Shown here piece after piece: positions 1 through 8,723 of a stretch of DNA of 64,000 nt; positions within the stretch are counted from its first letter, which is position 1; each line of letters starts with the position of its first letter. The notes below the pieces were generated by a model. It was not told where the DNA came from and made no database searches. It worked only from the letters and a program-made list of their open reading frames with translations. The stretch spans positions 112,032-176,031 of the forward strand of contig JANWKT010000020.1 in NCBI GenBank assembly GCA_025451235.1. Reading direction: 5' to 3'. The DNA comes from Flavobacteriales bacterium. GTDB lineage: Bacteria; Bacteroidota; Bacteroidia; CAIKAF01. The translations under genes and the position numbers were made by a program.

Positions 1-154
1 CAGGTATACATGATCTGTTGGCTTTAGATCCAGGTGTTTCACCAATTCAAGATATGGGATATAAGTTTCTATATTCCTGGTTTTGTGTTACAAAAATATC
101 AATAATTATAGCGGTCCCTGGTAAAATTAGTATATTCGATGCAAATTAATAAAG

Positions 155-1333
155 ATGGCTAAAATATTGGTGATCGATGATCAGCAAAGTATCAGAAAAA
201 CCCTGAGGGAAATACTCGAATACGAAAGTTTTGAGGTAGATGAGGCCGAAGACGGCCAGAAGGGCCTTGATCTGTTCAATAAAGAAACCTACGACCTGGT
301 TTTATCCGATATTAAAATGCCAAAAGTAGATGGGATCGAATTTTTAGAGAAAGTAATGCTTTCCAGCAATCCGGATGTGCCGGTGATCATGATCTCGGGA
401 CATGGAAATATTGATACAGCTGTAGATGCCATTAAAAAAGGTGCCTACGATTATATCCCTAAACCTGTTGATCTGAATCGTTTGTTGGTTACAGTGCGGA
501 ATGCCATGGAAAAGAAAAGTCTGATGGTGGAAACCAAACAATTGAAAAAGAAAGTAAGTAAAAATAAAACCCGAGAGATCATTGGTGAATCGCTTCCCAT
601 CAAAAAAATAAAAGAACTCATCGAAAAAGTGGCACCCACGGATGCCAGGGTGCTGATTACGGGAAGTAATGGTACCGGAAAAGAATTGGTGGCCCGGTGG
701 ATCCATGAATTATCGCACAGAGCCAATGGGCCCTTGGTAGAAGTAAATTGTGCCGCCATTCCATCTGAACTGATCGAAAGTGAATTGTTCGGACATGAAA
801 AAGGGGCATTTACCTCTGCAGTGAAGCAACGTCAGGGAAAATTCGAATTGGCAACAGGAGGAACCTTGTTCCTGGATGAGATCGGGGATATGAGTTTATC
901 AGCCCAGGCAAAAGTTTTACGTGCATTACAAGAACATAAAATTTTACGGGTTGGAGGGGATAGAGATATAACGGTTGATGTAAGGGTGGTAGCTGCCACC
1001 AACAAAAACCTGGCAGATGAAATTGCCAAAGGAAATTTTCGCGAAGACCTTTACCATCGTTTAAATGTAATTCCCATGCATGTTCCTGATCTCAATGATC
1101 GGAAAGAGGATATTCCCATCCTGGCTGAGCATTTTATGGAGCAGATCGTGGAAGAACAAGGCATACCTGCCAAAACTTTTAGCAAGGAAGCCATTGCCGA
1201 GTTGCAGAAGATCAATTGGACCGGTAATATCCGTGAACTGCGTAATGTAATAGAAAGGCTCATTATTTTATGTGATGCCAAGATCACCGGCGAAGATGTT
1301 TCTACTTTCGCCAAACCGAATAAAGGGAGTTAG
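155..1333 (+). CDS. Sigma-54-dependent response regulator lacking a DNA-binding domain
   Basis: A cytoplasmic NtrC-class activator of 392 residues. The receiver domain (about 1-120) has the acidic pair at D9/D10, the phosphoacceptor D52 in LVLSDIKMP and the conserved K103 in YIPKPVD. The AAA+ domain (about 143-310) has a Walker A at 170-177 (GSNGTGKE), a Walker B in GGTLFLDEIGD and the sigma-54 contact loop at 217-222, which reads GAFTSA where the family consensus is GAFTGA. The protein ends about 30 residues after the NIRELRN motif, so the Fis-type helix-turn-helix usual at the C-terminus is missing. No histidine kinase gene is adjacent in the window, so the partner kinase is unknown. A TATATTCG sequence at 131-138 is one base off the Bacteroidota -7 consensus. 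Confidence 0.93.
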   Translation: MAKILVIDDQQSIRKTLREILEYESFEVDEAEDGQKGLDLFNKETYDLVLSDIKMPKVDGIEFLEKVMLSSNPDVPVIMISGHGNIDTAVDAIKKGAYDYIPKPVDLNRLLVTVRNAMEKKSLMVETKQLKKKVSKNKTREIIGESLPIKKIKELIEKVAPTDARVLITGSNGTGKELVARWIHELSHRANGPLVEVNCAAIPSELIESELFGHEKGAFTSAVKQRQGKFELATGGTLFLDEIGDMSLSAQAKVLRALQEHKILRVGGDRDITVDVRVVAATNKNLADEIAKGNFREDLYHRLNVIPMHVPDLNDRKEDIPILAEHFMEQIVEEQGIPAKTFSKEAIAELQKINWTGNIRELRNVIERLIILCDAKITGEDVSTFAKPNKGS

Positions 1334-1340
1334 GAATACC

Positions 1341-1430
1341 AGCCGTCTACCGGCTACCCTTCCGATAGCTTTCGGGAGGCTATATCGTTAGCATATCCCA
1401 CGACTTAAGTCGTGGGATATGCTAACGATA
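1341..1430. repeat. Palindrome cluster (REP-like) after the sigma-54 activator
   Basis: Three inverted repeats lie in 90 bases. AGCCG/CGGCT with a 5-base loop is at 1341-1355. CCGATAGCTTTCGG, a short imperfect palindrome, is at 1362-1375. A perfect 48-bp palindrome without a loop is at 1383-1430, with arms 1383-1406 and 1407-1430 and core CCCACGACTTAAGTCGTGGG. Such palindromes in Bacteroidota are usually dispersed REP-type elements. The cluster begins 8 bases after the activator stop, so it may also end transcription or protect the 3' end. Confidence 0.75.
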
Positions 1431-1774
1431 GCAACATCAAGATGGCAAAAAAACCAGCATCGCCTCAGACAACCGCGTTTTTTTATTAGCATTATTTTTA
1501 GAAATGCCACTCCTGTGTTTTCTAACTACTCTTCTTAGAACGTAATTATTGTGCTCAATATTTTTTTATTTTCTCCTTCATTTCATGACAAATAACCCTG
1601 TTTGTCATTCACAATGTGATCTCAAAGTAAAAAATAAGCGATATAAAATACTATATATGAGCATTTTACATCAAGACAAAAAATCGTTGATTTCATTCAC
1701 CCCATTTGTTAACGGAATGAACCAAACAAACGGAACAGGTTTAATAATAGTTATAAGGTTAAATCATATAAACT
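1431..1774. other. Non-coding stretch upstream of tonB
   Basis: An AT-rich stretch with no convincing reading frame. It should hold the promoter of the tonB-like gene starting at 1775, but no good TAnnTTTG box was found close to that start. The short open frames here are weak and look random. Confidence 0.5.
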
Positions 1775-2569
1775 ATGACGCATTTATTGCAAACAAACAC
1801 AAAAGGTTTCGATGATCTTGTTTTCGATCAGCGGAACCGGGCCTACGGTGCCTATGTACTTCGACGGGATTATTCCCAGAACGTACTGAAAAGCCTGCTC
1901 ATTGGTTTCGCAGTATCCGCCAGTATACTGCTGATACCTTATCTTGCCATTTTACTTCATCGTGAAGTACAAAAGCAAATCAACATTTCCACTTCAGATA
2001 CCCATTATGTTGATGTTGTGCAACCGGACGATCCGATTGTAGAACCACCAAAAGGAGATCCAGAGCCCCCAAAGGAAAATACATTAATTAATGTAATTCC
2101 TATAGTGTCAGCTTTCGTTAATATCAACGATAGCTTGAATACCATGGAGGATATGAAAGATGCCTTTTCCGGATTACACAATCACAAGGGTACTGGCGAT
2201 AATCCATTTGTAGACATAGGAATTCCAGAAAGTGACTCTGATCCGGTGGACATCAAGGTGAAGGTGTACGACAAGGTGAAACTGGACCGGCAGCCTGAGT
2301 TTCCAGGTTTGTATCAGTTCTTAGCTGATAACCTGGTCTATCCTCAACATGCCAAAGATATCGGTTTGGAAGGTAAAGTGTATGTTACCTTCATCATTGA
2401 TGAATTTGGGAATGTAACCCATCCGGAAGTTCCAAGACCTATCGGTGGTGGTTTGGATGAAGAGGCATTGAGAGTGATGAAAATAATGCCACGTTGGAAA
2501 CCGGGTATTTTTGCAGGACGACCTGTAAAGGTAGCCTATCAATTGCCCATTGTTTTCAAATTAAACTAG
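1775..2569 (+). CDS. TonB family energy transducer
   Basis: An inner-membrane protein of 264 residues that spans the periplasm and would pass proton-motive energy to outer-membrane receptors. The N-terminal segment FDDLVFDQRNRAYGAYVLRR is the cytoplasmic motif typical of Bacteroidota TonB proteins. One membrane segment follows at about 38-61, then a proline-rich stretch (about 85-105, with PKGDPEPPKE), and a TonB C-terminal domain at about 180-264 containing LEGKVYVTFIIDEFGNV. No ExbB/ExbD or SusC/SusD genes lie next to it, so its receptor cannot be named. The gene converges on the lipoprotein gene at 2628 with a shared terminator between them. Confidence 0.92.
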   Translation: MTHLLQTNTKGFDDLVFDQRNRAYGAYVLRRDYSQNVLKSLLIGFAVSASILLIPYLAILLHREVQKQINISTSDTHYVDVVQPDDPIVEPPKGDPEPPKENTLINVIPIVSAFVNINDSLNTMEDMKDAFSGLHNHKGTGDNPFVDIGIPESDSDPVDIKVKVYDKVKLDRQPEFPGLYQFLADNLVYPQHAKDIGLEGKVYVTFIIDEFGNVTHPEVPRPIGGGLDEEALRVMKIMPRWKPGIFAGRPVKVAYQLPIVFKLN

Positions 2570-2594
2570 TTCTTATGATTGATTAATACTGGCT

Positions 2595-2627
2595 AAAACC
2601 GTCCCGGTTGAACCGGGGCGGTTTTTA
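2595..2627. terminator. Bidirectional intrinsic terminator
   Basis: The stem pairs AAAACCG plus CCCGGTT with AACCGGG plus CGGTTTT around a single G, with one G-T pair. It is flanked by A and T runs, so it would work for tonB (+) and for the lipoprotein gene at 2628-3482 (-). Confidence 0.85.
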
Positions 2628-3482
2628 TCAATGAATGATGATCTCGATCACCTTTTCTGCTTTTTCATTCCAGCGTTTGCTCATATCATTCAAGCTCTCC
2701 GGATAGGGCGTCTGAATTCCTATTACATCCAGGGTTAAACTATAGGAACACTTTACCGTGTACTTTCCGGGTTTTCTAAAATGACTCCATTTGGTAATAC
2801 ATTCCGTTAATGAATCCGATTCTCCTGGCTTCAACTCCGGATGTGATTCCAAACCCCCAAAATTATATTCAGGGCCTTCATCGGGCAACAAAATATCATT
2901 GTAGTATACATCGAAATCAAAATAATCACAACGTCCATTGCTGTTACGATACATACCACCATGATTATGAGATACGGGCACGCTACCCACATTGGTGATT
3001 TTAAATTTTACATATATGCTGTCACCTACCTTGTAATCGTCTCTTAATGGAATAAATTCATACTTGAGATCATGCCCCAAATGTTTTCTCATGTTACAGG
3101 TTACATGAAAGGTTTTGGATATATCCTCCGCCTGCGTCCGGTTCACAATATAATTAACATAATAAAGGGTATCCCCTTTTTCGTTGGTTGTACTACCGGC
3201 ATCAGCAGAGCCATAGTAATGATCATTTACTCTGAAAACAGGTCGTTTGTTCTGGTTTTTATCAACGATCAGGTGTACAGAAAACAGGGTATTCTCATTA
3301 TCCCATGATGTAACATATACTTGTTGGATCTTGATCTTTTTCTTGGAATCATAATACACTGTATCTCCTCTTATGGTAACGACCTGGGTCCCTTTTTTGT
3401 TTTCTGTTTCCGAAAAAAGTCCATTAGGTTGAGCACAACTTAAAAGGGGTAGTAAGTAGAATAAGATGAATAGCTTTTTCAT
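2628..3482 (-). CDS. Lipoprotein of unknown function
   Basis: The 284-residue product starts with a lipoprotein signal peptide ending in the lipobox LLSC (Cys16), so it should be anchored to a membrane facing the periplasm or outside. The rest is soluble and rich in beta strands. Its centre (about 150-265) has phrases such as VGDSIYVKFKITNVG and KPGKYTVKCSYSL, which resemble an Ig-like or BsuPI-like beta sandwich. I do not recognise a catalytic motif. It is a single gene between the tonB terminator and the next secreted protein gene, with no functional hint from its neighbours. Confidence 0.8.
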   Translation of the reverse strand: MKKLFILFYLLPLLSCAQPNGLFSETENKKGTQVVTIRGDTVYYDSKKKIKIQQVYVTSWDNENTLFSVHLIVDKNQNKRPVFRVNDHYYGSADAGSTTNEKGDTLYYVNYIVNRTQAEDISKTFHVTCNMRKHLGHDLKYEFIPLRDDYKVGDSIYVKFKITNVGSVPVSHNHGGMYRNSNGRCDYFDFDVYYNDILLPDEGPEYNFGGLESHPELKPGESDSLTECITKWSHFRKPGKYTVKCSYSLTLDVIGIQTPYPESLNDMSKRWNEKAEKVIEIIIH

Positions 3483-3537
3483 AAACCTGGATATTGTTGG
3501 TTAGTATGTATACACGGTCAACCAAGATCGGTTCGAT

Positions 3538-3999
3538 CTACTTCAATTTTCTATAGACAAAAGCAATGCTTTTATATTGACCACTGATGGTTCCTCCTTG
3601 CGAAACCCTTAAGGCATTGTTCTCTAGAAACTCGTAAGTAATGGTTTGAGGGAAGACCTGCTTCTTATTTTCAAAGGTGAATAACCTGTTTTCCGCCTTG
3701 ATCAGTTCATACCGGGTGGTAGGCAGGTTTTTTTGAAGAACTACCTGCAATTCATAATAATATTTATTCTTTTCTTTAAACACCTTTATTTTTTCACTGA
3801 TAGTGGTATCCCCTTTAGCGGTGCTGTATACATCTGCCAAGTATATATTACCTTTTTTCGACCATGATTCAAATTCAGGGTTGGTACTATATTGCCAGGT
3901 ACCTACCAACAGGTCGAATGCTCCTTCCGGTTTTTTTAAGCTTACCTGGGCTTGAAGCTGAACGGAAAAAAAGAAAAAGAGGAGAAAATATTTTTTCAT
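3538..3999 (-). CDS. Small exported beta-barrel-like protein
   Basis: A 153-residue protein with a signal peptide (MKKYFLLFFFFSVQLQAQ) followed by FDLLVGTWQYS, a start typical of lipocalin-like or DUF6265-like small beta barrels. The remaining sequence alternates strands (YYYELQVVL, RYELIKAENRLFTFENK, ITYEFLENNALRVSQGG). Assignment to a named family is uncertain. It lies just downstream of the DUF58 gene on the same strand but has its own good promoter at 4012-4044, so it may be transcribed separately from the MoxR operon. Confidence 0.75.
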   Translation of the reverse strand: MKKYFLLFFFFSVQLQAQVSLKKPEGAFDLLVGTWQYSTNPEFESWSKKGNIYLADVYSTAKGDTTISEKIKVFKEKNKYYYELQVVLQKNLPTTRYELIKAENRLFTFENKKQVFPQTITYEFLENNALRVSQGGTISGQYKSIAFVYRKLK

Positions 4000-4011
4000 A
4001 GGCTAAATATA

Positions 4012-4044
4012 CAAATTTATGAGAAACATCTATCGAAGATCAAA
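4012..4044 (-). promoter_or_regulatory. Bacteroidota-type promoter for the gene at 3538-3999
   Basis: Read on the minus strand, TTTG (4044-4041), 21 bases, then TAAATTTG (4019-4012). This matches the Bacteroidota -33/-7 consensus. The -7 box ends 12 bases before the ATG at 3999. The -33 element overlaps the DUF58 stop codon. Confidence 0.65.
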
Positions 4045-5383
4045 TAAGCCCTCTGGCTTTTAGTTCCAGGTATTTATTGATGGTATTTACTGAAAGGTTC
4101 TCCGGTGCTGTTAAAACCGAATGGATACCGTTGGCTTCCAATTCCTTTGTGATCAATCTCTTTTCGTAATCAAATTTTTCGGCGATGGTTTTGATATAAA
4201 TATCTTCCGTTCCTTTTGCCTCCCGTTCATACAACTGTTTTAATTCGGTATTCTGAAAAAAAACGACTACCAGCAAATGGGATTTGGCCAGGTTACGAAA
4301 AAAAGGTAATTGGCGTTGCATAGAGGAAACCGATTCGAAATTAGTATACAATATCAATAAACTTCGCTGGTTAATTTTGCGTCTGCACAACTGATACAAA
4401 AGTTCAAAGTTACTATCGAGGAAATTGGTCTTCTGGTGATAAAGTAATTCAAGGATATTGTTGATATGGGTAGGTTTCCGATCCGCCGGCAACATGGCAT
4501 CAATACGATGTGAGAAAGAGATCACGCCTGCTTTGTCCTGTTTACGCATGGCAATATTGGAAATAACCAGGGTGGCATTGATAGAATAGTCCAGCAAGGT
4601 CATTCCATTGAAAGGCATTTTCATGAGCCTTCCCATATCGATGATCGAGTAGACATTCTGTGCCCTCTCATCCATATATTGGTTCACCATCAAATCATTT
4701 TTCCTGGCAGTTGCTTTCCAATTTACCGTGCGGTAATCATCACCCACTGTATAGTTCTTGATCTGGTCAAACTCAAAATTATGGCCAATCCGGCGGATCT
4801 TTTTAATCCCGGTCATTTGCAATTTATTGGATATTGCCAATAACTCATATTTCCTCATTTGTATAAATGAAGGATAAACCGGTAGTGTTTTCTGGGCTGG
4901 AATAATATACCTTCTTTGCAATAATTTGGTGACTACTGAGGCATAAATATTGAGATCATTGAAACTATATTCACCTCTTTTGGTGGGCCTCAGTTGATAA
5001 TGGATCCGTTGTGACTGTCCGGATTTTAGCCAAAGTTTGAATAAAATATTTCTAACCTGGAACTGGATAGGTATTTCATCTATCACCTCAATGGCTATGA
5101 TATTAAAATATCTGTTCACCACCGTGATATAAATATCATTCTCATCCCCGTTGCTTAGTTTTTCAGGAAGTATGCGGTAGGCATCGATTTTTCTTCCGGG
5201 CAAATACAACAATAAAAATTCTGTCGACAATAAAATGATAAAGGCATAGAACAACACTTTTCCGATCCATGCCAGCTCCGGTATAAAAAAGCTCAGTACA
5301 AATATTGCCGAAACAATAGCCGCAATAGCATATACCTGCCAGGTGATATAAATGGATCGTATGAATCGAAAAAACGCTTTCAA
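4040..5383 (-). CDS. DUF58 domain membrane protein (MoxR-associated)
   Basis: A 447-residue protein with two N-terminal membrane segments (about 15-32 and 38-58) and a large domain behind them. The DUF58 signature is at about 200-240: the stretch FEFDQIKNYTVGDDYRTVNW followed by KATARKNDLMVNQY. The C-terminal half has a vWA-like fold with NVYSIIDMG (a degenerate MIDAS start) and LLILYTNFESV. DUF58 proteins are regularly encoded beside MoxR AAA+ ATPases and are thought to be their membrane-linked substrates or adaptors. It ends the overlapping reverse-strand operon that begins with the SpoIIM-family gene. Confidence 0.92.
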   Translation of the reverse strand: MKAFFRFIRSIYITWQVYAIAAIVSAIFVLSFFIPELAWIGKVLFYAFIILLSTEFLLLYLPGRKIDAYRILPEKLSNGDENDIYITVVNRYFNIIAIEVIDEIPIQFQVRNILFKLWLKSGQSQRIHYQLRPTKRGEYSFNDLNIYASVVTKLLQRRYIIPAQKTLPVYPSFIQMRKYELLAISNKLQMTGIKKIRRIGHNFEFDQIKNYTVGDDYRTVNWKATARKNDLMVNQYMDERAQNVYSIIDMGRLMKMPFNGMTLLDYSINATLVISNIAMRKQDKAGVISFSHRIDAMLPADRKPTHINNILELLYHQKTNFLDSNFELLYQLCRRKINQRSLLILYTNFESVSSMQRQLPFFRNLAKSHLLVVVFFQNTELKQLYEREAKGTEDIYIKTIAEKFDYEKRLITKELEANGIHSVLTAPENLSVNTINKYLELKARGLI

Positions 5384-5395
5384 ATGAGCACGGTT

Positions 5396-5755
5396 TTACT
5401 TTGGTTTCCTGAATATATAGTTTCCTATGATCGGGGCGGATTCACCACCTTGGGTAGCTCCGTTTGAACTGATCAACTCAAATCCCTGCTCCATTAACTG
5501 GTTAATTACGTTTGCAATGACCACCGAATTTTCAGTAATTGATTTACCGCTGGCTGAGTACTTCAGTTCCTGGGTATGTTCAACCCCATATCCGTCGGTA
5601 ATAAAAAGACGCGATGGAACGAAAAGATTAGAGCTTTCAACTGTTCTTAAAATCACCATGCTTCGTTGAAACTGAGGAATGGTTTCAATTTGCGAATATA
5701 TGGCCCCTGAAGAAACAGTGAACAATAAAAAAGCAACAGATACAATTAATTTCAT
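5396..5755 (-). CDS. Small exported protein inserted between MoxR and DUF58 genes
   Basis: A protein of 119 residues if it starts at the ATG at 5755, which opens directly into a signal peptide (MKLIVSVAFLLFTVSSGAIYSQ). An upstream in-frame ATG at 5806 would add 17 charged residues in front of that signal and overlap the MoxR gene, so it is less likely. The mature part is about 97 residues with MVILRTVESSN and IITG-like strand patterns ending in GNYIFRKPK. I recognise no family. It is on the operon strand with 25 bases to the MoxR stop and 12 to the DUF58 start, so it is very likely co-transcribed with both. Confidence 0.72.
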   Translation of the reverse strand: MKLIVSVAFLLFTVSSGAIYSQIETIPQFQRSMVILRTVESSNLFVPSRLFITDGYGVEHTQELKYSASGKSITENSVVIANVINQLMEQGFELISSNGATQGGESAPIIGNYIFRKPK

Positions 5756-5780
5756 GATTTTATTTTTATGGTTAGTATTA

Positions 5781-6800
5781 TTATCTCGGAACTTCAACCG
5801 TTTCAATTACCTGACGAACAATTTCGATAGGTGAAGTTCCCTCCATTTCTTTTTCCGGAGTAAGTATCACCCTGTGATGTAAAACATAGGGTGCAACAAA
5901 CTTAATATCGTCCGGTGTGATGAAATCCCTTGCCTGAAGAGCCGCAAATGCTTTGGCTGCTGTTAATGTATACAAAGTAGCCCTGGGTGAAGCTCCGAGG
6001 TATAAAGATTTATTGTTACGGGTTTGATGAACGATCTTTGCAATATAATCGATGAGTTTATCTTCCACATTGATCTGCTGGACCAGTTTTCTATACTCAG
6101 CAAGCTTGTCGGCGCTCAACACTGCTTCAACGGTTGCAGGATCAAAATTCCCTAAAGCAAGATGGTATTTTTTAAGAAGATTGGTTTCTTCTGCCAAACT
6201 TGGATAACCAATATTGATCTTAAACAAGAACCTGTCTAGCTGTGCCTCCGGTAAGCGATACGTTCCCTCCTGCTCTATTGGATTTTGTGTAGCCAATACT
6301 ATAAATGGTGGAGCCAGGAGATGCGTAACCCCATCAATGGTTACCTGTTTTTCCTGCATACATTCAAAAAGAGCTGCCTGTGTTTTTGCAGGAGCCCGGT
6401 TGATCTCATCGATCAATACCACATTGGCAAAAATTGGACCCGGCTTAAATTGGAATTCCGAATTCTTCAAATTGAAAATGGAAGTACCAATTACATCAGA
6501 AGGCATCAGGTCGGGAGTAAACTGTATCCTGCTGAATTTAATATTCAGTGTTTTTGCCAGCAGTTTCGCCGTTAATGTTTTGGCCACTCCCGGCAATCCT
6601 TCCAGGAGGACATGTCCATCGGATAACAATCCCACGATGAGCATATCGATCAACTGATGTTGCCCTACAATGATCTTTGAGATCTCATCCCGAACCTTAT
6701 CAGTAGATGTTTTAAGGCCTGAGAGATCTAATCGGTTTACAGGTGTGGTCGTTTCTGTAACCAGGTTTTCATTTTCTGAATTTAATTCTGGTGTTTCCAT
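5781..6800 (-). CDS. MoxR family AAA+ ATPase
   Basis: A cytoplasmic chaperone-like ATPase of 339 residues. It has Walker A GLPGVAKT (68-75), Walker B in VVLIDEINRAP, sensor-like LATQNPIEQEGTY, and the MoxR hallmark LPEAQLDRFLFK, with the AAA lid domain at about 270-339 (GASPRATLYTLTAAKAFA). MoxR proteins act with vWA/DUF58 proteins to mature or activate membrane or exported complexes; the client here is unknown. The start codon overlaps the stop of the DUF4350 gene by one base (TAATG), which suggests translational coupling. Confidence 0.95.
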   Translation of the reverse strand: METPELNSENENLVTETTTPVNRLDLSGLKTSTDKVRDEISKIIVGQHQLIDMLIVGLLSDGHVLLEGLPGVAKTLTAKLLAKTLNIKFSRIQFTPDLMPSDVIGTSIFNLKNSEFQFKPGPIFANVVLIDEINRAPAKTQAALFECMQEKQVTIDGVTHLLAPPFIVLATQNPIEQEGTYRLPEAQLDRFLFKINIGYPSLAEETNLLKKYHLALGNFDPATVEAVLSADKLAEYRKLVQQINVEDKLIDYIAKIVHQTRNNKSLYLGASPRATLYTLTAAKAFAALQARDFITPDDIKFVAPYVLHHRVILTPEKEMEGTSPIEIVRQVIETVEVPR

Positions 6801-7996
6801 TATAAGGATGCTTTAGTATAAAATGATTCTATTTTTTTATTGAGTTCTAATAAATGAAATTCGTTGAGCTGAAAATTACCGCGGATCTTTTGGAAATAGA
6901 GAATCAATGTCCTGATCTCTTCTTGTGGAACTCCTGATTTACTTGACAAGGTTTCAACAAATGCATCATCAAGTGCCGAAGTACTCATATAATATTTAGT
7001 CCGGATCTTTTCGAGGAAAAAGAGTATTTTTTTATGGGCCAGGTTCGAGTGATTTTTTTGTTGAAAATAAAGCCGGCCTGTTGTTTCTACAAATTCGAGG
7101 GTACTATTCTTTGGAGGGGTATAAATAGGGATCGCTCTTTGCCTGCGTTTACTTTGAAAAATAAGGAACACTCCGATGAAAGCCAACAAAATATAATAGG
7201 CCCAGCGTAATTGTGGATTGCTTAAAATGAATCGCAGGTCGCTTTCCGACTCCTGGCTTCCACCTGCGCTGTAAAACTCACTCCATAAAGTTTTGGTTTT
7301 AGGAAGATAGGATAAACAAGTGCTGATATATTCATGCTGGTTCCGGTTGTGCAACATATTATTGTTGGTAAAGATCAAAGGATTGCAATGATAGAATATA
7401 TTCCCTTTACCATAAGGAACCTTCACAAAATGCGGTTGATAATCGCTTGATTCAGAAAGAATGATCATTGACTTGCTTGTGTCTGGTAGAATATAATTGA
7501 GGATATTGTCATGTTTGAAGCTATAATCCTTCTTGCCCAAGGCTGGGTTGGTAAACGACAGGGTAACCGAATCACTCGCTGCCATTGGATACATATGCAT
7601 GTTATTATCCGATAAACCCAGGGTATCCGCCAGTGGTCCAATGATGTCATTGGCGGCTATAAAAATATTATTGCCCTTTTCTGCAAATCTTAAGATAGCA
7701 TTTTGCTCGATTACGTTTTGACCAGGTGACATGGGCTCTATATAATTGGCCACGTAGATCACATTGAAATGATTGTCATTGTTATTTAAATAATCATAAG
7801 GGGATCTTCTGTTAAAATCTACATTTCCTTCACCAAAAATATCTTCCAGGAATTCATAGGTTACTTCGGCCCCATAAGGGTTTTTATCTTTCTTCTTAAA
7901 AGTGGGCTTCCAATTAACCGAATTAGGTGTTCCCGCATTGATCAAAATAAAGAGCAGTGCCAGAAAACCTAATATGATATAATATCTTTTACCCAT
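6800..7996 (-). CDS. DUF4350 domain membrane protein
   Basis: A protein of 398 residues with an N-terminal membrane segment (about 5-22), a periplasmic DUF4350 region (about 40-230, with NPYGAEVTYEFLEDIFGEG and NAILRFAEKGNNIFIAANDI), a second membrane segment at about 265-282 and a cytoplasmic tail of about 110 residues. DUF4350 resembles the GATase-like fold of gliding protein GldG, but no active-site residues are evident. It overlaps its neighbours on both sides (8 bases with DUF4129, 1 base with MoxR), so it is part of the same operon. Confidence 0.88.
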   Translation of the reverse strand: MGKRYYIILGFLALLFILINAGTPNSVNWKPTFKKKDKNPYGAEVTYEFLEDIFGEGNVDFNRRSPYDYLNNNDNHFNVIYVANYIEPMSPGQNVIEQNAILRFAEKGNNIFIAANDIIGPLADTLGLSDNNMHMYPMAASDSVTLSFTNPALGKKDYSFKHDNILNYILPDTSKSMIILSESSDYQPHFVKVPYGKGNIFYHCNPLIFTNNNMLHNRNQHEYISTCLSYLPKTKTLWSEFYSAGGSQESESDLRFILSNPQLRWAYYILLAFIGVFLIFQSKRRQRAIPIYTPPKNSTLEFVETTGRLYFQQKNHSNLAHKKILFFLEKIRTKYYMSTSALDDAFVETLSSKSGVPQEEIRTLILYFQKIRGNFQLNEFHLLELNKKIESFYTKASL

Positions 7997-8723
7997 TGAA
8001 AACGGCTGTTTTTATCCTGGTTGAGTTTTTTATCAATTCTTCGAATAAAGGTTTGTTCATTACATAATAGGTCCTGTCAATATCCCATTGCCCATACCAA
8101 ACGAGGTCAAAAACATTTACGCATTTTACAAAAGGGCTGTAGGCATTGGTACCCTTTAATTCATACAAATACTGATGGTTCGTTTTATTCGGATCCCAAT
8201 AGATCTGATCTGCATCAGATAAGCTTTTTAACACCTTTAAAAACAAAAGACGGATAGCTCTTCGATAGTCTCCATCTCTCTCAGCATCCTTGATATCCTT
8301 ATCAAACTCAATTTCATGAATGTTCTCCTCCGATACATCGTATTCCTCTTTCACCACTGCTCCTTTACCTGTGATCCAGGTACGGAATTTCACTTTACTC
8401 AGTCCCAGGATCAATAAAATAACAGCCGCCACTGCTATGATTCCATTCATAATATTTCCACCACCAGAATTGGCACCTGCATCCCTGTTTCTCAACTGTC
8501 GCTTGAATATTCCTCCTAACCAATCCAGGAAGCGGTTCCACACAGCTGTAAACCGACTCTCTTTTGTTTCATAGTTGTATCGGGAGTTTTTTTGGTACTT
8601 GGTCACCTTATCCGGATCAAATTTCCGAACTTCTATCTGGGTAGTATCATCGTGCAATATGTCAGCTTGTACCCAATGAAAAGGCAGTAAAAAGAATAAT
8701 ATGTAGAGGATCGCCTTTTTCAT
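7989..8723 (-). CDS. DUF4129 domain membrane protein
   Basis: A 244-residue protein with a signal peptide or first membrane segment, a basic periplasmic region, a membrane segment at about 91-110 and a C-terminal cytoplasmic DUF4129 domain (about 140-235). That domain contains DYRRAIRLLFLKVLKSLSD and the late motif FDLVWYGQWDID, matching the usual RxLY-type DUF4129 pattern. In other bacteria DUF4129 genes sit beside MoxR and DUF58 genes, as here. Its start overlaps the stop of the upstream membrane-protein gene by one base. Confidence 0.88.
   Translation of the reverse strand: MKKAILYILFFLLPFHWVQADILHDDTTQIEVRKFDPDKVTKYQKNSRYNYETKESRFTAVWNRFLDWLGGIFKRQLRNRDAGANSGGGNIMNGIIAVAAVILLILGLSKVKFRTWITGKGAVVKEEYDVSEENIHEIEFDKDIKDAERDGDYRRAIRLLFLKVLKSLSDADQIYWDPNKTNHQYLYELKGTNAYSPFVKCVNVFDLVWYGQWDIDRTYYVMNKPLFEELIKNSTRIKTAVFNG

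Noticed and set aside
3-149. An open frame of 48 codons on the plus strand touching the left edge
   Set aside because: It may be the tail of a gene to the left, but I recognise nothing in it and such open stretches are expected by chance in AT-rich DNA.
1549-1815. 88-codon frame before the tonB gene
   Set aside because: It has no family features, overlaps tonB by 41 bases, and its composition looks non-coding.
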